In this document: positions 49,308-59,519 of the stretch, in pieces
Position numbering within the stretch: position 1 is the first letter of the stretch
Layout of the letters: every line of letters begins with the position of its first letter
Source: Parashewanella tropica
Lineage (GTDB): Bacteria > Pseudomonadota > Gammaproteobacteria > Enterobacterales > Shewanellaceae
Direction of reading: 5' to 3'
Length of the DNA stretch: 64,000 nt
Assembly: GCF_004358445.1 (NCBI RefSeq)
Contig: NZ_CP037951.1
Location: forward strand, 3,992,501 to 4,056,500
Notes under the pieces: model-generated
Databases searched by the model: none
What the model saw: the letters and a program-made list of their open reading frames with translations, nothing else
Told to the model about the DNA's origin: nothing
Translations under genes and position numbers: made by a program

Positions 49308-49943
49308 CTACGGCTGTACCCAATTTTGCTGTATGTGGCTAATACTACCCGTTAATAAAAACTCCACCGCCATAGAAGCAATGATTAGCCCCATTAATCG
49401 ATTTACGATACTGGTCACATTGTCACTGAGCAGTTTTCCAAAATGATTCGTCAACCAAAACACTAACATGATGATTAAAGTATTCGTTAAAATGACGCCT
49501 ACCATTAGCAGCTCATGCAGCAAAGAAGGATGCATGTGAGTGTAAATCACGACGGTACTGATCGTGCCCGGCCCCACTAACATCGGCATAGCCAGTGGTA
49601 CAATAGCGATTGCCATCGGACTTGAGGATTGTTCATCGTTATCGCTCGAACTAATATTTGTTTTACTACTGACAAGCTGCAGTGCGCTCAAGAACAATAT
49701 CGCACCACCAGCTACCTTAAAGGCTTCGATAGAAATCGAAAAAAAGTTAAGGATGTTTTCGCCAAAAAACGTAAACAAGGTCAGAATAGAAAAAAACATC
49801 ACCGCCGTAAGGCCGATGGTTTTTAATTTATCAATGTGGCTATATTCTCTGGTTAACCCCAAATAGACGGCCGATGCGGCGACGGGAACCGTGATTGCAA
49901 ATAAGCTTACCGTGAGCTTGATATATTCATTGAACTCTATCAT
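49308..49943 (-). CDS. MarC-family integral membrane protein
   Basis: 211-residue inner-membrane protein with six hydrophobic segments and the MarC/UPF0056 signature PLAMPMLVGPGTISTVVIYT. Despite the name, the family is not clearly tied to drug resistance; transport function is suspected but unproven. No operon partner. Confidence 0.9.
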   Translation of the reverse strand: MIEFNEYIKLTVSLFAITVPVAASAVYLGLTREYSHIDKLKTIGLTAVMFFSILTLFTFFGENILNFFSISIEAFKVAGGAILFLSALQLVSSKTNISSSDNDEQSSSPMAIAIVPLAMPMLVGPGTISTVVIYTHMHPSLLHELLMVGVILTNTLIIMLVFWLTNHFGKLLSDNVTSIVNRLMGLIIASMAVEFLLTGSISHIQQNWVQP

Positions 49944-50120
49944 TAAAACGAAACTCCCTGTTTAAACGACTATAACTTCCTATTACGCTTAATTAGCTTA
50001 GTACAGCTATCAATCATTTTTTCGGCTGAGGGCGATGCCAGCTAATATTTTTAGGTTGAAGCAAAAATGCTATGGCTATCTATACTTAATCCATTATTCT
50101 GAAATGGAAGTTAGATAGTC

Positions 50121-51491
50121 ATGAAAAGGATTTTTAAAACCGCTGTTACCCTTATGTGCTTTGCCACGATCTCCGCCTGCTCTGATCACAAAAAGCCTTC
50201 GATACAAATGGTCTACACCAGCTCTAACAGTGCCAGTGATAACCATGTTGTCGCATTAACCTTAAAATCCAATGGTCAGCTTGAACAAACTGCTGAATAC
50301 AGTACAGGTGGACAAGGTACTGGTGCAGGTTTTCCCAACCAAGGCAGTATACGAGTGATTGACGATCACTTACTGGTTGTCAATGCTGGTGGCGACACTA
50401 ACGGCAGCATAAGTGTATTTGATATCAACCCATCCAACGGAGCCTTAACCCGTGTTGACCAAGATTTAAGTACCGATGGTATTCAAAATATGGACTCTCA
50501 AGGATATCGACCCAGCTCAATTGATATCGTTCAACATAACAGTACTCAGTACGCGGTAGTGACGAACCAGTATCAAACACCTGAGTGCGAAAAAGTGGCC
50601 GACAATCGTAATTTTTTTGATTGTCTCGATGCCGATGGCAATTCGATGAGTGACCTAAGGGATAATGATTTTCCTGGACGACGGAATATCGCTATTTTCC
50701 GATTTGAGAATGGTCGCCTATTTCCACTCGCCACTCCTCATACTTTCACCGTCGGAGTTGGGGGACCAGTTCAAGCGTCATTTAGCCCAGATGGTACTAA
50801 ACTCGCACTGACCACCTTTGGGATCCCAAATGCTGCCAACCCTGCTGACCCAACGCAGCAGCAACCTTCCAGAGTGTTTTTATTTAACACTCAGTTCTCG
50901 CAAGATACTCTGAGTCTTGAGGAAGTGGGGAGCTTTGCTAATCGTGGGATTTCAGCATCTGTTGGCTTTAGCTGGTCATCTGACAGTCGCTATTTGTATG
51001 TCACTAACGCGATTTTGTCAGCCACGCAACAAGCCTCTAATGTGATCACACTTGATACGACTGACGTTGGAAACCAATTTAATACCTTAGACGATCAAAT
51101 TCCTGCTGGAACTGGGGAGGTGATGGCAGATGGACGTCCTGCAGCTTGTTGGACTTGGCTCAGTGCTAATAACCGAAATTTATATGTTGTTTCATCAGAG
51201 CCTAATCGCATTAGCTACTTTCACGTTGATGGCTCTCAACTGTCCCTCATTGATCAAGTTGATAGAAAAAGTGCCCCTGCTGGAGATGCCAAAGATATTA
51301 TCTTTAATCGTGATAACGAATTGGCATTGGTGCTTGGTGGTGAAAGCCATACGGTATCCATATTCCAAGTCGCAAATGATGGTAAGTTGACAGAGTTAGA
51401 TAACTCGCCATTACAGTTAACCTTACCCAACGATGATTCAAGACGTTACATTGGTCTTGCCATATATCCTGCGCAATATATGGGATTTTAA
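50121..51491 (+). CDS. Beta-propeller lipoprotein (lactonase-like fold)
   Basis: Exported lipoprotein of 456 residues (lipobox ISAC, Cys20). The mature part shows repeating blade motifs such as GSISVFDINPSNGALTRVD, DSRYLYVTNA and NRISYFHVDGSQL, as in the seven-bladed lactonase/YVTN propellers. Catalytic residues for lactonase action cannot be assigned. It is a paralog of the 52400 protein: both share VYTS-N-, D-LLVVNAG and NP-NG-LT patterns. Function unknown. Confidence 0.85.
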   Translation: MKRIFKTAVTLMCFATISACSDHKKPSIQMVYTSSNSASDNHVVALTLKSNGQLEQTAEYSTGGQGTGAGFPNQGSIRVIDDHLLVVNAGGDTNGSISVFDINPSNGALTRVDQDLSTDGIQNMDSQGYRPSSIDIVQHNSTQYAVVTNQYQTPECEKVADNRNFFDCLDADGNSMSDLRDNDFPGRRNIAIFRFENGRLFPLATPHTFTVGVGGPVQASFSPDGTKLALTTFGIPNAANPADPTQQQPSRVFLFNTQFSQDTLSLEEVGSFANRGISASVGFSWSSDSRYLYVTNAILSATQQASNVITLDTTDVGNQFNTLDDQIPAGTGEVMADGRPAACWTWLSANNRNLYVVSSEPNRISYFHVDGSQLSLIDQVDRKSAPAGDAKDIIFNRDNELALVLGGESHTVSIFQVANDGKLTELDNSPLQLTLPNDDSRRYIGLAIYPAQYMGF

Positions 51492-51512
51492 AACACCTTA
51501 AGGTTGAACAAA

Positions 51513-51550
51513 AAGGTCACTTCTCTCGTATAAAAGAGGTAAGTGACCTT
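51513..51550 (+). terminator. Hairpin after the first propeller gene
   Basis: Arms AAGGTCACTT (51513-51522) and AAGTGACCTT (51541-51550), with an inner CTCT/AGAG stem. No T-run follows, so read-through into the dehydrogenase gene is possible. Confidence 0.5.
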
Positions 51551-51564
51551 CAATTCATAAACAT

Positions 51565-52275
51565 ATGGAAATACTAATCATCGGTGGCAGTGGCGGCATA
51601 GGACAAGCGTTGATAAAAGAGGCGTTAAGACGCTTTGATTATGTTACCATTTACGCCACTTATCATCGAAACAAGCCCCAACTAAAAGCACCGAATCTAG
51701 TTTGGTATTCTCTAGATGCCACCAATGAAAGCCAGATCCATTCACTGTCACAATTGTTTTCTCACTTAGATTTATTGATCAATGCCATCGGCTTTTTGCA
51801 TACAGAAAAACGCTTACCAGAGAAAAGCCTGCAACAATTTGATGATGAATTTTTCGCGCAAAACATAAGTCTTAATACCCTACCCACTCTGCTGCTGGCG
51901 AAACACTTTCAATCAGTACTAAGGAATAATGGCCAACTGAGCCATTTAGCCGTGCTCTCAGCTCGGATAGGCAGTATCAGTGATAATCGCTTGGGAGGTT
52001 GGATCAGCTATCGTTGCAGTAAAGCGGCGCTCAATATGGCGATAAAAACCATTAGTATTGAATGGCAACGGACTTTAAAAAACTGCTGTCTATTTGGGTT
52101 TCACCCCGGTACCACGGACACTGAGCTCTCCAAACCGTTTCAACACAATCTCAAACCCAAGCAACTGCAAACGCCGAGGCAAACTGCTGAGCGCTTCTAT
52201 GATGTGTGTCAACAATTAACAGAAACTGATAGTGGTTGCTTTGTAGACTATCAAGCTAAATCGATTACTTGGTAA
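51565..52275 (+). CDS. Short-chain dehydrogenase/reductase
   Basis: Classical SDR of 236 residues with the NAD(P) motif GGSGGIG (7-13), a serine at about 132 and catalytic Tyr149 and Lys153 (SYRCSKAALNM). A C-factor-like (CsgA-type) form by overall pattern. Cytosolic. It lies between the two paralogous propeller genes on the same strand. Substrate unknown. Confidence 0.88.
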   Translation: MEILIIGGSGGIGQALIKEALRRFDYVTIYATYHRNKPQLKAPNLVWYSLDATNESQIHSLSQLFSHLDLLINAIGFLHTEKRLPEKSLQQFDDEFFAQNISLNTLPTLLLAKHFQSVLRNNGQLSHLAVLSARIGSISDNRLGGWISYRCSKAALNMAIKTISIEWQRTLKNCCLFGFHPGTTDTELSKPFQHNLKPKQLQTPRQTAERFYDVCQQLTETDSGCFVDYQAKSITW

Positions 52276-52399
52276 GTCCTTCTTTAAATGACTCCAATAC
52301 CTCAAACAAACAATGAATAATAATTAACTCAAATTAATTGGTTTGTATTTTCTCTTTATTCCAGAATCGGAGCTCTATTATCTCAGTTTGGGCATTGAG

Positions 52400-53905
52400 A
52401 TGCGTTTATTTCAACTTATTATTAAGTCATTAAATACATTTGTACTTTTTTCTATTGTTATCTCCCCCATGTCGTTAGCCGATCGGCTCTCTAATACGTC
52501 ATTACCCATAAGTGTTCATACGTTACAAGTTGATTTATCAGCAGATCCCAAACCTGTACCACTTGGGTTTATCTACACCAGCACCAATGATCCTAAGGGC
52601 AATACTGTGTTACAAGTAACCCGTTATAGTAATGGTCAAGTGGGCAATGAAATCAGTTATCCAACAAGGGGAGCTGGGGCTGCCGATCCTAATAGAAACG
52701 GCTTATCCAAGGGTAATTTCGACTCTAGTGGTGCAATGCAAATCGTCGATCACTATCTGTTTACAGTCAATGCTGGAGATAACAGCTTTACAGTTTTTAA
52801 TATTAATAAAACCAACGGCAATTTAACCTTCCTATACAAAGTATCATCTGGAGGTACTCGTCCTGTCAGCTTATTAGCGGTCGCTCAAACAAAATTTCCC
52901 AAAAAAGATCCAAAAGTGCCGCTACCAACAGGAATATACCGAATATTTGTAGCAAACCAGCAAAGTAACCCTAGCGTTCAAGGTGATGGAAAACAGGTAA
53001 AGCGTTACCCAAATGAAGCATACTTTAATCAAGATCTTACCGTCTTAGATAAAAGTGACTCACAACGCAATGTGTCAGAATATACTTTCGACAGTCATAC
53101 CGGTAAGCTCACTCTATTTAAAGCGCCTCTGTTCACCTTTAACCGCGATAGTGGCGGTCCTATTTCGTTAGGAGAAGCCGACTCTGGAAGAGGTCGGTAT
53201 CTGCTTGTTTCGACCGCAGGTATCCCACACCTGTTCACAGAGCAACCTGAGACAGGGCAATTTTTTATGCACCCTAGTCTCATTCGCGCCTATTACTTCG
53301 ATCAAGATACAGGAAGTGTGTTTTATTGTTGTAAATGGCAACCGAAGAGTTTTGCTGGTGTCAGTGGATTCTTAAACGACTACTTTGGCGTTAACCTTAA
53401 CTTTGTTTTATCAATGAATCACAATGATGATCAGCCTGATTTTACGGGGTTACTCAACATTGATAGTAAACTTGTAAGCAGTACTAAAAACCAATTGCCA
53501 TTGATAGATGGAAACACCCACCTAACTCATAACGGCTGGATGGCAATGACTTCAATACAAAGCGCATTCCCATACCGCTATTACGTTTCTAGCTTTGATA
53601 ATAATGCCGTTATGACTTTACAGTATCAGCCTTTTGGATCCCCATCAGTCACCATAAAGCAGTTTACATACCGTAAAGATTACGCGCCTAAAGGTGACAG
53701 TAAAGATCTGTATGTCACACCAGACGGAAAGTACGTGTATAACCTTGGTGCCTTTCGCTCTTATTCATTAAGCGGTTTTGCCGCCGATGATAGCGGCCTT
53801 ACCTATCAAGGCCAATATACTTTTAAAGCCACTCAGGCTGCCGCGGGACAAGCTGGCCGCTATAATTTTATGGGCTTAGTGGGTTTCGACTTAAATAAGA
53901 AATGA
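52400..53905 (+). CDS. Secreted beta-propeller protein, paralog of the lipoprotein
   Basis: Exported protein of 501 residues with a signal peptide (cleavage near SLA-DRL). Blade motifs such as SFTVFNINKTNGNLTFLYKV and GDSKDLYVTPDGKYVYNLG recur, with sequence clearly related to the lipoprotein at 50121. No lipobox, so it is probably periplasmic or secreted. The frame opens at TTG 52343, but ATG 52400 gives a clean signal peptide; its ribosome binding site is weak. Function unknown. Confidence 0.82.
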   Translation: MRLFQLIIKSLNTFVLFSIVISPMSLADRLSNTSLPISVHTLQVDLSADPKPVPLGFIYTSTNDPKGNTVLQVTRYSNGQVGNEISYPTRGAGAADPNRNGLSKGNFDSSGAMQIVDHYLFTVNAGDNSFTVFNINKTNGNLTFLYKVSSGGTRPVSLLAVAQTKFPKKDPKVPLPTGIYRIFVANQQSNPSVQGDGKQVKRYPNEAYFNQDLTVLDKSDSQRNVSEYTFDSHTGKLTLFKAPLFTFNRDSGGPISLGEADSGRGRYLLVSTAGIPHLFTEQPETGQFFMHPSLIRAYYFDQDTGSVFYCCKWQPKSFAGVSGFLNDYFGVNLNFVLSMNHNDDQPDFTGLLNIDSKLVSSTKNQLPLIDGNTHLTHNGWMAMTSIQSAFPYRYYVSSFDNNAVMTLQYQPFGSPSVTIKQFTYRKDYAPKGDSKDLYVTPDGKYVYNLGAFRSYSLSGFAADDSGLTYQGQYTFKATQAAAGQAGRYNFMGLVGFDLNKK

Positions 53906-53910
53906 CATAA

Positions 53911-53946
53911 AAAAGCCGGATAATATTGTCTTATCCGGCCGATTTT
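53911..53946. terminator. Bidirectional terminator between the propeller gene and etfQO
   Basis: Arms GCCGGATAA (53915-53923) and TTATCCGGC (53931-53939), with an A-run on the left and T-run on the right, between convergent genes. Confidence 0.85.
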
Positions 53947-53956
53947 TATCTGGCTA

Positions 53957-55609
53957 CTACATATTCGGGTAATTCGGACCACCACCGCCTTCAGGCGTCA
54001 CCCATGTAATGTTCTGGCTTGGATCTTTAATATCACACGTCTTACAGTGAATGCAGTTTTGTCCATTAATGACAAAGGTCTTCTCGCCAGCGTCTTCCAC
54101 CACTTCATACACACCAGCAGGGCAATAACGCTGTGCTGGCTCGTCGTATTTCTCAAGATTCACCGCAATTGGAATGTTCACATCGGTCAATTTTAAATGA
54201 CACGGCTGATCTTCTTCATGGTAAGTGTTGGATAAATACACCGATGATAATTTATCAAAGGTGAGTTTGCCGTCTGGCTTCGGGTAATCAATCACTTTAT
54301 ACGCCGACTTTTCAGCCATTTGCGCATAATCAGGGATTTCATCACGCAGTGTGATCGGGAACTTACCGCCAAACCAATTTTGGTCAATATAGTTAAACGC
54401 ACCACCTAATAGCGTGCCGAATTTGTGCAGCGCAGGACCAAAATTACGAGAGCTATAGAGCTCTTGATACAACCAGCTTTGTTCAAATTTAGTTTGATAG
54501 CTGTCGAGATCTTTTCCGCCTTCAACACCTGCCATTAAGGCTTCGGCAATGGTTTCAGCGGCAATCATGCCACTCTTCATTGCAGTGTGGGTGCCTTTGA
54601 TCTTCGAGAAGTTCAATGTACCTGCATCACAGCCCACCAATAGACCACCAGGGAAACTCATTTTTGGCAATGAGTTTAATCCACCTTTGGCAATGGCTCT
54701 GGCACCATAAGTTACACGCTCACCACCTTCTAACTCTTTAGCGATAACAGGGTGTGTTTTATAGCGTTGGAATTCATCAAATGGGCTAAGGTGTGGATTT
54801 TGGTAATTCAAGTCAATGATCAAGCCGACGACCACTTGGTTATCGTCAGCGTGATATAGGAACCCACCGCCAGAGGCACCTTCTGTTAACGGCCAGCCAC
54901 CTGTGTGAACCACTTTACCGGCTTGATGCTTATCTGCTGGAATGGTCCAAATTTCTTTAAAGCCAATGCCATAGTGTTGTGGTGTTTTGCCGTTATCAAG
55001 GTCAAATTTTTGGATTAACTCTTTACCAAGATGACCTCGGCACCCTTCAGAAAATACCGTGTACTTGGCGTGCAACTCCATACCCGGCATGTAACTGTCT
55101 TTTGGCTCACCGTTTTCACCCACGCCCATATCGCCAATTAAGATGCCTTTTACGCTGCCATCTTCATGATACAGGGTTTCACTGGCGGCAAAGCCTGGGA
55201 AGATTTCGACGCCTAAGCCTTCGGCTTGCTCAGCCAACCAGCGACAAAGATTTCCAACACTGATGATGAAATTGCCTTCGTTATGCATGGTCTTAGGCAC
55301 AAAGGCATTCGGCATTAAACGGCTATTTTTATCAGAATTCAGCAGATAAATTTCATCATGAGTCACAGTGGTTTTTAGAGGTGCATCTTTATCTCGCCAA
55401 TCACTGAACAGTTCATCAAGCACTTTAGGCTCGAATACTGCCCCAGATAAGATATGAGCCCCAACCTCAGAGCCTTTTTCAACCACACACACGGTTAACT
55501 CTTGCTCTGTATCTTGAGCTATTTGCATAAGACGACAAGCGGTTGCAAGACCAGAAGGACCAGCCCCGACAATCACTACGTCAAATTCCATCGATTCGCG
55601 TTCCATCAT
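53957..55609 (-). CDS. etfQO: Electron transfer flavoprotein-ubiquinone oxidoreductase
   Basis: Membrane-associated FAD and 4Fe-4S protein that passes electrons from ETF (fatty and amino acid oxidation) to ubiquinone. The 550-residue product has the FAD motif VVIVGAGPSGLATACRL and a C-terminal ferredoxin-like part with CPAGVYE, NCIHCKTCDIKDPSQN. Length is normal. ATG 55609 or the next codon follows AAAGGTGAA; ATG 55591 (MEFDVVIVG) is less likely. The etfAB genes are not in the window. Confidence 0.95.
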   Translation of the reverse strand: MMERESMEFDVVIVGAGPSGLATACRLMQIAQDTEQELTVCVVEKGSEVGAHILSGAVFEPKVLDELFSDWRDKDAPLKTTVTHDEIYLLNSDKNSRLMPNAFVPKTMHNEGNFIISVGNLCRWLAEQAEGLGVEIFPGFAASETLYHEDGSVKGILIGDMGVGENGEPKDSYMPGMELHAKYTVFSEGCRGHLGKELIQKFDLDNGKTPQHYGIGFKEIWTIPADKHQAGKVVHTGGWPLTEGASGGGFLYHADDNQVVVGLIIDLNYQNPHLSPFDEFQRYKTHPVIAKELEGGERVTYGARAIAKGGLNSLPKMSFPGGLLVGCDAGTLNFSKIKGTHTAMKSGMIAAETIAEALMAGVEGGKDLDSYQTKFEQSWLYQELYSSRNFGPALHKFGTLLGGAFNYIDQNWFGGKFPITLRDEIPDYAQMAEKSAYKVIDYPKPDGKLTFDKLSSVYLSNTYHEEDQPCHLKLTDVNIPIAVNLEKYDEPAQRYCPAGVYEVVEDAGEKTFVINGQNCIHCKTCDIKDPSQNITWVTPEGGGGPNYPNM

Positions 55610-55770
55610 TTCACCTTTTGCTTTGATGTCTTGATACTTCGATTTGGTATCGAATGTTTTTTAGGCTCACCTTACCTCAAATGTCGCTTTCAAACAAAAA
55701 AGAGCCCACAAGCACATTGAATTAATTTATGTGATCTTGCTCTCACCTGTCACAGATAATTAACGCGACC

Positions 55771-55784
55771 TTGATAAGGGTCAA
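55771..55784 (+). promoter_or_regulatory. moaA: FNR-like box upstream of moaA
   Basis: TTGAT-N4-GTCAA, one mismatch from the FNR consensus. A strong -10 TATACT lies at 55826-55831, which would put the box near -60.5 (class I position), with transcription starting just before the Moco riboswitch. E. coli moa is also activated by FNR (established). Confidence 0.55.
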
Positions 55785-55840
55785 TAATTCATCTGCTTTA
55801 GCTGTCTTATCAATGAGGTATTTCGTATACTCAAATCACA

Positions 55841-55978
55841 ACGAATCTCCGAGCCCGTTGTTCTACGTTTTGACAAATATGAATGACTGGCCGTAACGAA
55901 CAATAGATCAGGATTAAACGGTCTAATCGTTACCAGGGTGGTCTCAGAAATGGTACCGCCTCCCGAATTTGGAAAGGT
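55841..55978 (+). promoter_or_regulatory. Moco riboswitch in the moaA leader
   Basis: This leader carries CTCCGAGCC (55847-55855), GACTGGCC-GTAACGAAC, a GTTACC-AGGGTGGTC stem side and ACCGCCTCCCG, followed by the GGAAAGGTGA ribosome binding site. This order and these boxes match my memory of the Moco RNA motif found upstream of moaA in gammaproteobacteria, which senses molybdenum cofactor. The 3' end overlaps the ribosome binding site, so ligand binding would block moaA translation. Fold not computed. Confidence 0.8.
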
Positions 55979-55982
55979 GATC

Positions 55983-56963
55983 ATGTCCCAATTAGTCGAT
56001 GACTTCGGCCGTAAGTTTAGTTACTTGCGCCTATCGGTAACCGATGTTTGCAATTTTAAATGCAGCTACTGCTTACCCGATGGTTATAAGCCCGATGGTA
56101 AACCTTCATTCTTGCGTTTAGATGAAATTCAGCGTTTATTAGGTGCCTTTGCCAGTGTTGGAACCCAAAAGGTTAGGATCACTGGTGGTGAACCTACACT
56201 TCGTAAAGACTTTACTGACATCATTCGTGCCGCCAATGACACCGACGGTATTCGAACCATTGCCACCACCACCAATGGTTATCGCTTAGAAACACACGCA
56301 AAAGAGTGGTTTGATGCCGGTCTTAGACGCATCAATGTGTCGATGGACAGTTTAGATCCTAGGCAATTCCAGCAAATTACGGGTGAGAATAAATTTCATC
56401 AGGTGATGCGTGGAATTGATGCCGCCTTAGACGCCGGTTTTGAACGCATCAAAATTAATGCGGTGTTACTCAAAGGACTCAATGATAACGACCTACCGAA
56501 GTTTTTATCTTGGCTGAAAACCCGCCCTATTGATGTGCGCTTTATCGAGTTGATGGAAACGGGACTCGGTCGTGATTACTTCAAAGAGCACCATCTAAGC
56601 GGAAATACCATCAAGGCAAAATTACTGGCACAAGGTTGGTTTCATCAATTGCCGCAAGCCACCGATGGACCGGCGATGAATTTTTGTCATCCTGATCATC
56701 AAGGTCGAATTGGGCTTATCATGCCGTACTCGAAAGATTTTTGCAGTACCTGTAATCGTCTTCGAGTCTCCGCCACCGGTAAATTGCATTTATGCTTGTT
56801 TACTGAGGCTGGGGTAATCCTGCGTGATTTATTACAGCACGATCACCAGCAGCAAGAGTTAATCGAACGCCTGCACCAGCAACTGCACCAGAAAAAAGCC
56901 ACTCATGATCTTCATCATGGGATCACCGGCATCACCAAACATCTGGCATCCATCGGCGGGTAA
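55983..56963 (+). CDS. moaA: GTP 3',8-cyclase MoaA
   Basis: Radical SAM enzyme that starts Moco synthesis from GTP. The 326-residue product has the cluster motif CNFKCSYC (Cys23, Cys27, Cys30), the second C-terminal cluster [18 protein letters not shown], and the conserved C-terminal Gly-Gly. The frame is open to 55938, inside the riboswitch, but ATG 55983 follows GGAAAGG. First gene of an eight-gene operon. Confidence 0.96.
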   Translation: MSQLVDDFGRKFSYLRLSVTDVCNFKCSYCLPDGYKPDGKPSFLRLDEIQRLLGAFASVGTQKVRITGGEPTLRKDFTDIIRAANDTDGIRTIATTTNGYRLETHAKEWFDAGLRRINVSMDSLDPRQFQQITGENKFHQVMRGIDAALDAGFERIKINAVLLKGLNDNDLPKFLSWLKTRPIDVRFIELMETGLGRDYFKEHHLSGNTIKAKLLAQGWFHQLPQATDGPAMNFCHPDHQGRIGLIMPYSKDFCSTCNRLRVSATGKLHLCLFTEAGVILRDLLQHDHQQQELIERLHQQLHQKKATHDLHHGITGITKHLASIGG

Positions 56964-56986
56964 AACCCACAATAATAGGTACTAGC

Positions 56987-57511
56987 ATGGCGAAATGTAC
57001 GACTAAAGAATTTGTGCCATTAGGTGTTGCGGTATTAACCGTTTCTGATCGGCACACTTTTGACTCCGACACTTCAGGCAGTGATTTAAACACTGCGCTC
57101 ACTGAAACGGGTCACCACTGCGTTGAGCGTCAGATCAGCAAAGATTGTATTCATCATATCCGCGCGATTGTCAGCCAATGGATCGTTAATAATGAGATTC
57201 ATGCCATCATCATCAACGGTGGCACAGGTTTCACCGAAGGCGATAACACCCCTGCAGCAGTTTCCGTTTTGTTTGATAGACCCATGGAAGGCTTTGGTGA
57301 ATTGTTTCGTCAACTGAGCTTTGACGATATTGGCACGTCTTGTGTGCAATCACGTGCTATCGGCGGTTTAGCCAATCGCACTGCCATTTTTTGCTTACCC
57401 GGCTCACCGGGCGCTTGTCGTTTAGGTTGGGAGCAGATCATCAAACCACAATTGGATGCGCGAACTCGTCCCTGTAATTTTGTCGGACACCTTTTGAAAG
57501 GAAAGCAATAA
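56987..57511 (+). CDS. moaB: Molybdenum cofactor biosynthesis protein MoaB
   Basis: 174-residue MogA/MoaB-like protein with [34 protein letters not shown] and [13 protein letters not shown]. By length and neighbours it is MoaB; catalytic MogA-type adenylation of molybdopterin is possible, but MoaB of E. coli is inactive. 23 bases after moaA. Confidence 0.92.
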   Translation: MAKCTTKEFVPLGVAVLTVSDRHTFDSDTSGSDLNTALTETGHHCVERQISKDCIHHIRAIVSQWIVNNEIHAIIINGGTGFTEGDNTPAAVSVLFDRPMEGFGELFRQLSFDDIGTSCVQSRAIGGLANRTAIFCLPGSPGACRLGWEQIIKPQLDARTRPCNFVGHLLKGKQ

Positions 57512-57516
57512 AAAGA

Positions 57517-58005
57517 ATGAATACCCTGACACACATTAACGCCAGCGGCGATGCCCATATGGTGGATGTTGGTGACAAAGACGTCACCGAACGCACCGCT
57601 CGTGCTGAAGCGATTGTCGACATGGCACCTGAAACTCTAGAGCTGATTTTATCCGGTCAACATCACAAAGGGGATGTGTTTGCTACCGCGCGTATTGCAG
57701 GCATTATGGCGGCGAAGAAAACGTCTGACTTAATCCCACTTTGTCACCCGCTCATGATCACCAAGGTTGAAGTCGATATTGAAGCGCAGCCAGAACAAAA
57801 CCAAGTTCGCATCACCACCCTTTGTAAACTCAAAGGGAAAACCGGCGTTGAAATGGAAGCACTCACCGCCGCATCCGTCACCGCACTCACCATTTACGAT
57901 ATGTGTAAAGCCGTACAAAAGGACATGATCATCAAAGATGTTCGTCTGCTGGAAAAACAAGGCGGTAAATCAGGACACTTTGTAGCAGGAGAAACAGTAT
58001 TATGA
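57517..58005 (+). CDS. moaC: Cyclic pyranopterin monophosphate synthase MoaC
   Basis: Completes formation of cyclic pyranopterin monophosphate from the MoaA product. The 162-residue protein has [33 protein letters not shown] and [19 protein letters not shown]. Five bases after moaB; overlaps moaD by four bases. Confidence 0.96.
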   Translation: MNTLTHINASGDAHMVDVGDKDVTERTARAEAIVDMAPETLELILSGQHHKGDVFATARIAGIMAAKKTSDLIPLCHPLMITKVEVDIEAQPEQNQVRITTLCKLKGKTGVEMEALTAASVTALTIYDMCKAVQKDMIIKDVRLLEKQGGKSGHFVAGETVL

Positions 58006-58253
58006 TCACGGTTTTATTTTTTGCTCAAGTACGTGAACGTCTGGGTTGCGCGCAAATCGAAGTGCCATTTAATGATGAAGTCACAACAGCCGAGAGCTTA
58101 CGACAACATTTAGCCCAGCGAGATGAAAAATGGCAACAAGTCCTCAGCGCCGATAAGTTATTGGTAGCCGTGGATCAAACCATGTGTGATTGGCAAACAC
58201 CACTCAAAGATAACACCGAAGTGGCGTTTTTCCCTCCAGTAACGGGTGGGTAA
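58002..58253 (+). CDS. moaD: Molybdopterin synthase small subunit MoaD
   Basis: Ubiquitin-like sulfur carrier of 83 residues ending in Gly-Gly (FFPPVTGG), the site adenylated by MoeB. Starts inside the moaC stop (ATGA). Confidence 0.95.
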   Translation: MITVLFFAQVRERLGCAQIEVPFNDEVTTAESLRQHLAQRDEKWQQVLSADKLLVAVDQTMCDWQTPLKDNTEVAFFPPVTGG

Positions 58254-58256
58254 GCA

Positions 58257-58712
58257 ATGGAAAACACGCACATTCTTGTTCAACAAGCCGATTTTAACGT
58301 TGCAGATGAATACACCCAACTGAGCCAAGACGACAGCGATGGAGCCATTGTCACTTTCGTCGGCAAAGTACGAAATCGCAATGAAGGTAATGATGTCAGC
58401 CAGCTAACTCTAGAGCACTACCCAGGAATGACCGAAAAAGTGCTGCAAGAATTGGCACTAGAAGCAAGAGAACGCTGGTCGCTTAATCATATTCGCATCA
58501 TTCATCGCGTTGGCACTATGGAGCTCGGTGAGCAAATCGTGTTTATTGGCGTCACCAGTCAGCATCGCCAAGCTGCGTTTGATGGTTGTGAGTTCCTAAT
58601 CGATTTCTTGAAAACCAAAGCCCCGTTTTGGAAACTCGAAGCCACGGATAAGGGTGATAAATGGGTTGATGCTCGTGAGACGGATCAGCACGCCACCAGC
58701 CTCTGGCAATAG
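58257..58712 (+). CDS. moaE: Molybdopterin synthase large subunit MoaE
   Basis: Catalytic subunit that uses MoaD thiocarboxylate to make molybdopterin. The 151-residue product has GAIVTFVGKVR, LEHYPGMTEK, HRVGTMELGEQ and FLKTKAPFWKLE, with the lysines of the active site. Three bases after moaD. Confidence 0.96.
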   Translation: MENTHILVQQADFNVADEYTQLSQDDSDGAIVTFVGKVRNRNEGNDVSQLTLEHYPGMTEKVLQELALEARERWSLNHIRIIHRVGTMELGEQIVFIGVTSQHRQAAFDGCEFLIDFLKTKAPFWKLEATDKGDKWVDARETDQHATSLWQ

Positions 58713-58733
58713 ATGACTATAGAGACCTCAACC

Positions 58734-59498
58734 ATGACTCGATTTCGCTCAGTGATTTTGTTTCTGCTGCTATTCGCGCCCGCTTGTTTTGCTCAAGATA
58801 TCCCTACCGTAGCGGCGGCGGCCAATGTGCGCTTTGCGTTAGATAAAATCCAACAGCAGTTTGAGCATGATACGGGCAAGCAAGTCAGGATCAGTTACGG
58901 CTCTTCAGGGCAACTGATGCAACAAATTAAACATGGGGCACCGTTTGAAATTTTTTTAAGTGCCAATGTCGATTATGCCCAGAAAATCGTAGAGGCAAAG
59001 CTGGCGCCTCCACCCGCTAAGGTATACGCCATTGGTCGCTTAGCCATTATGCATAACAAGCATGTTAAGCTACCACTGAGTAGCGATTTAGCCTATCTGA
59101 AACAAGAACTGCAACAAGGCAAAATTCAGCGCTTTGCCATTGCGAACCCTGATCATGCACCTTATGGCGCTCGTGCTAAAGATGTATTGCAAGCCATTGG
59201 CGTTTGGCAACAAATTCAACCTAAGTTGCTCTATGGCGAAAACGTAGCGCAAGCGGCGCAATTTGCGCTTTCTAATGCTTCCCAAGGCGGAATTGTGGCT
59301 TTATCTCTTACTAAAGCAAAAGGTTTTAGTAATAAGGCTAATGTAGTTGCCATTGATGCCAAGCTGCATCCAAAATTGACTCAAGCTATGGTGTTGCTCA
59401 ACAATGCGTCAGATACCGCTAAAGCCTTTTATGCTTATTTGCAATCTCCAAAAGCACAGCAAACCTTGGTAGACTTCGGGTTTGATCTTCCAAAATAA
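58734..59498 (+). CDS. modA: Molybdate-binding protein ModA
   Basis: Periplasmic binding protein of the molybdate ABC transporter, 254 residues from ATG 58734 with a signal peptide (cleavage near CFA-QDI). Contains VAAAANVRFALDKIQQQF, SYGSSGQLMQQIKHGAPFEI and ANPDHAPYGARAKDVLQ, the anion-binding elements of ModA. An in-frame ATG 58713 abuts the moaE stop and would add seven residues; it is a possible alternative. Confidence 0.93.
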   Translation: MTRFRSVILFLLLFAPACFAQDIPTVAAAANVRFALDKIQQQFEHDTGKQVRISYGSSGQLMQQIKHGAPFEIFLSANVDYAQKIVEAKLAPPPAKVYAIGRLAIMHNKHVKLPLSSDLAYLKQELQQGKIQRFAIANPDHAPYGARAKDVLQAIGVWQQIQPKLLYGENVAQAAQFALSNASQGGIVALSLTKAKGFSNKANVVAIDAKLHPKLTQAMVLLNNASDTAKAFYAYLQSPKAQQTLVDFGFDLPK

Positions 59499-59519
59499 TT
59501 AACCTCGCAAAGGAGCCTT

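Noticed and set aside
49308-49943. Multiple antibiotic resistance role for the MarC-family gene
   Set aside because: The family name is historical; no regulator or operon supports it.
57086-57558. Leftward open frames in moaB
   Set aside because: Shadows; no ribosome binding sites and the plus-strand operon explains the region.
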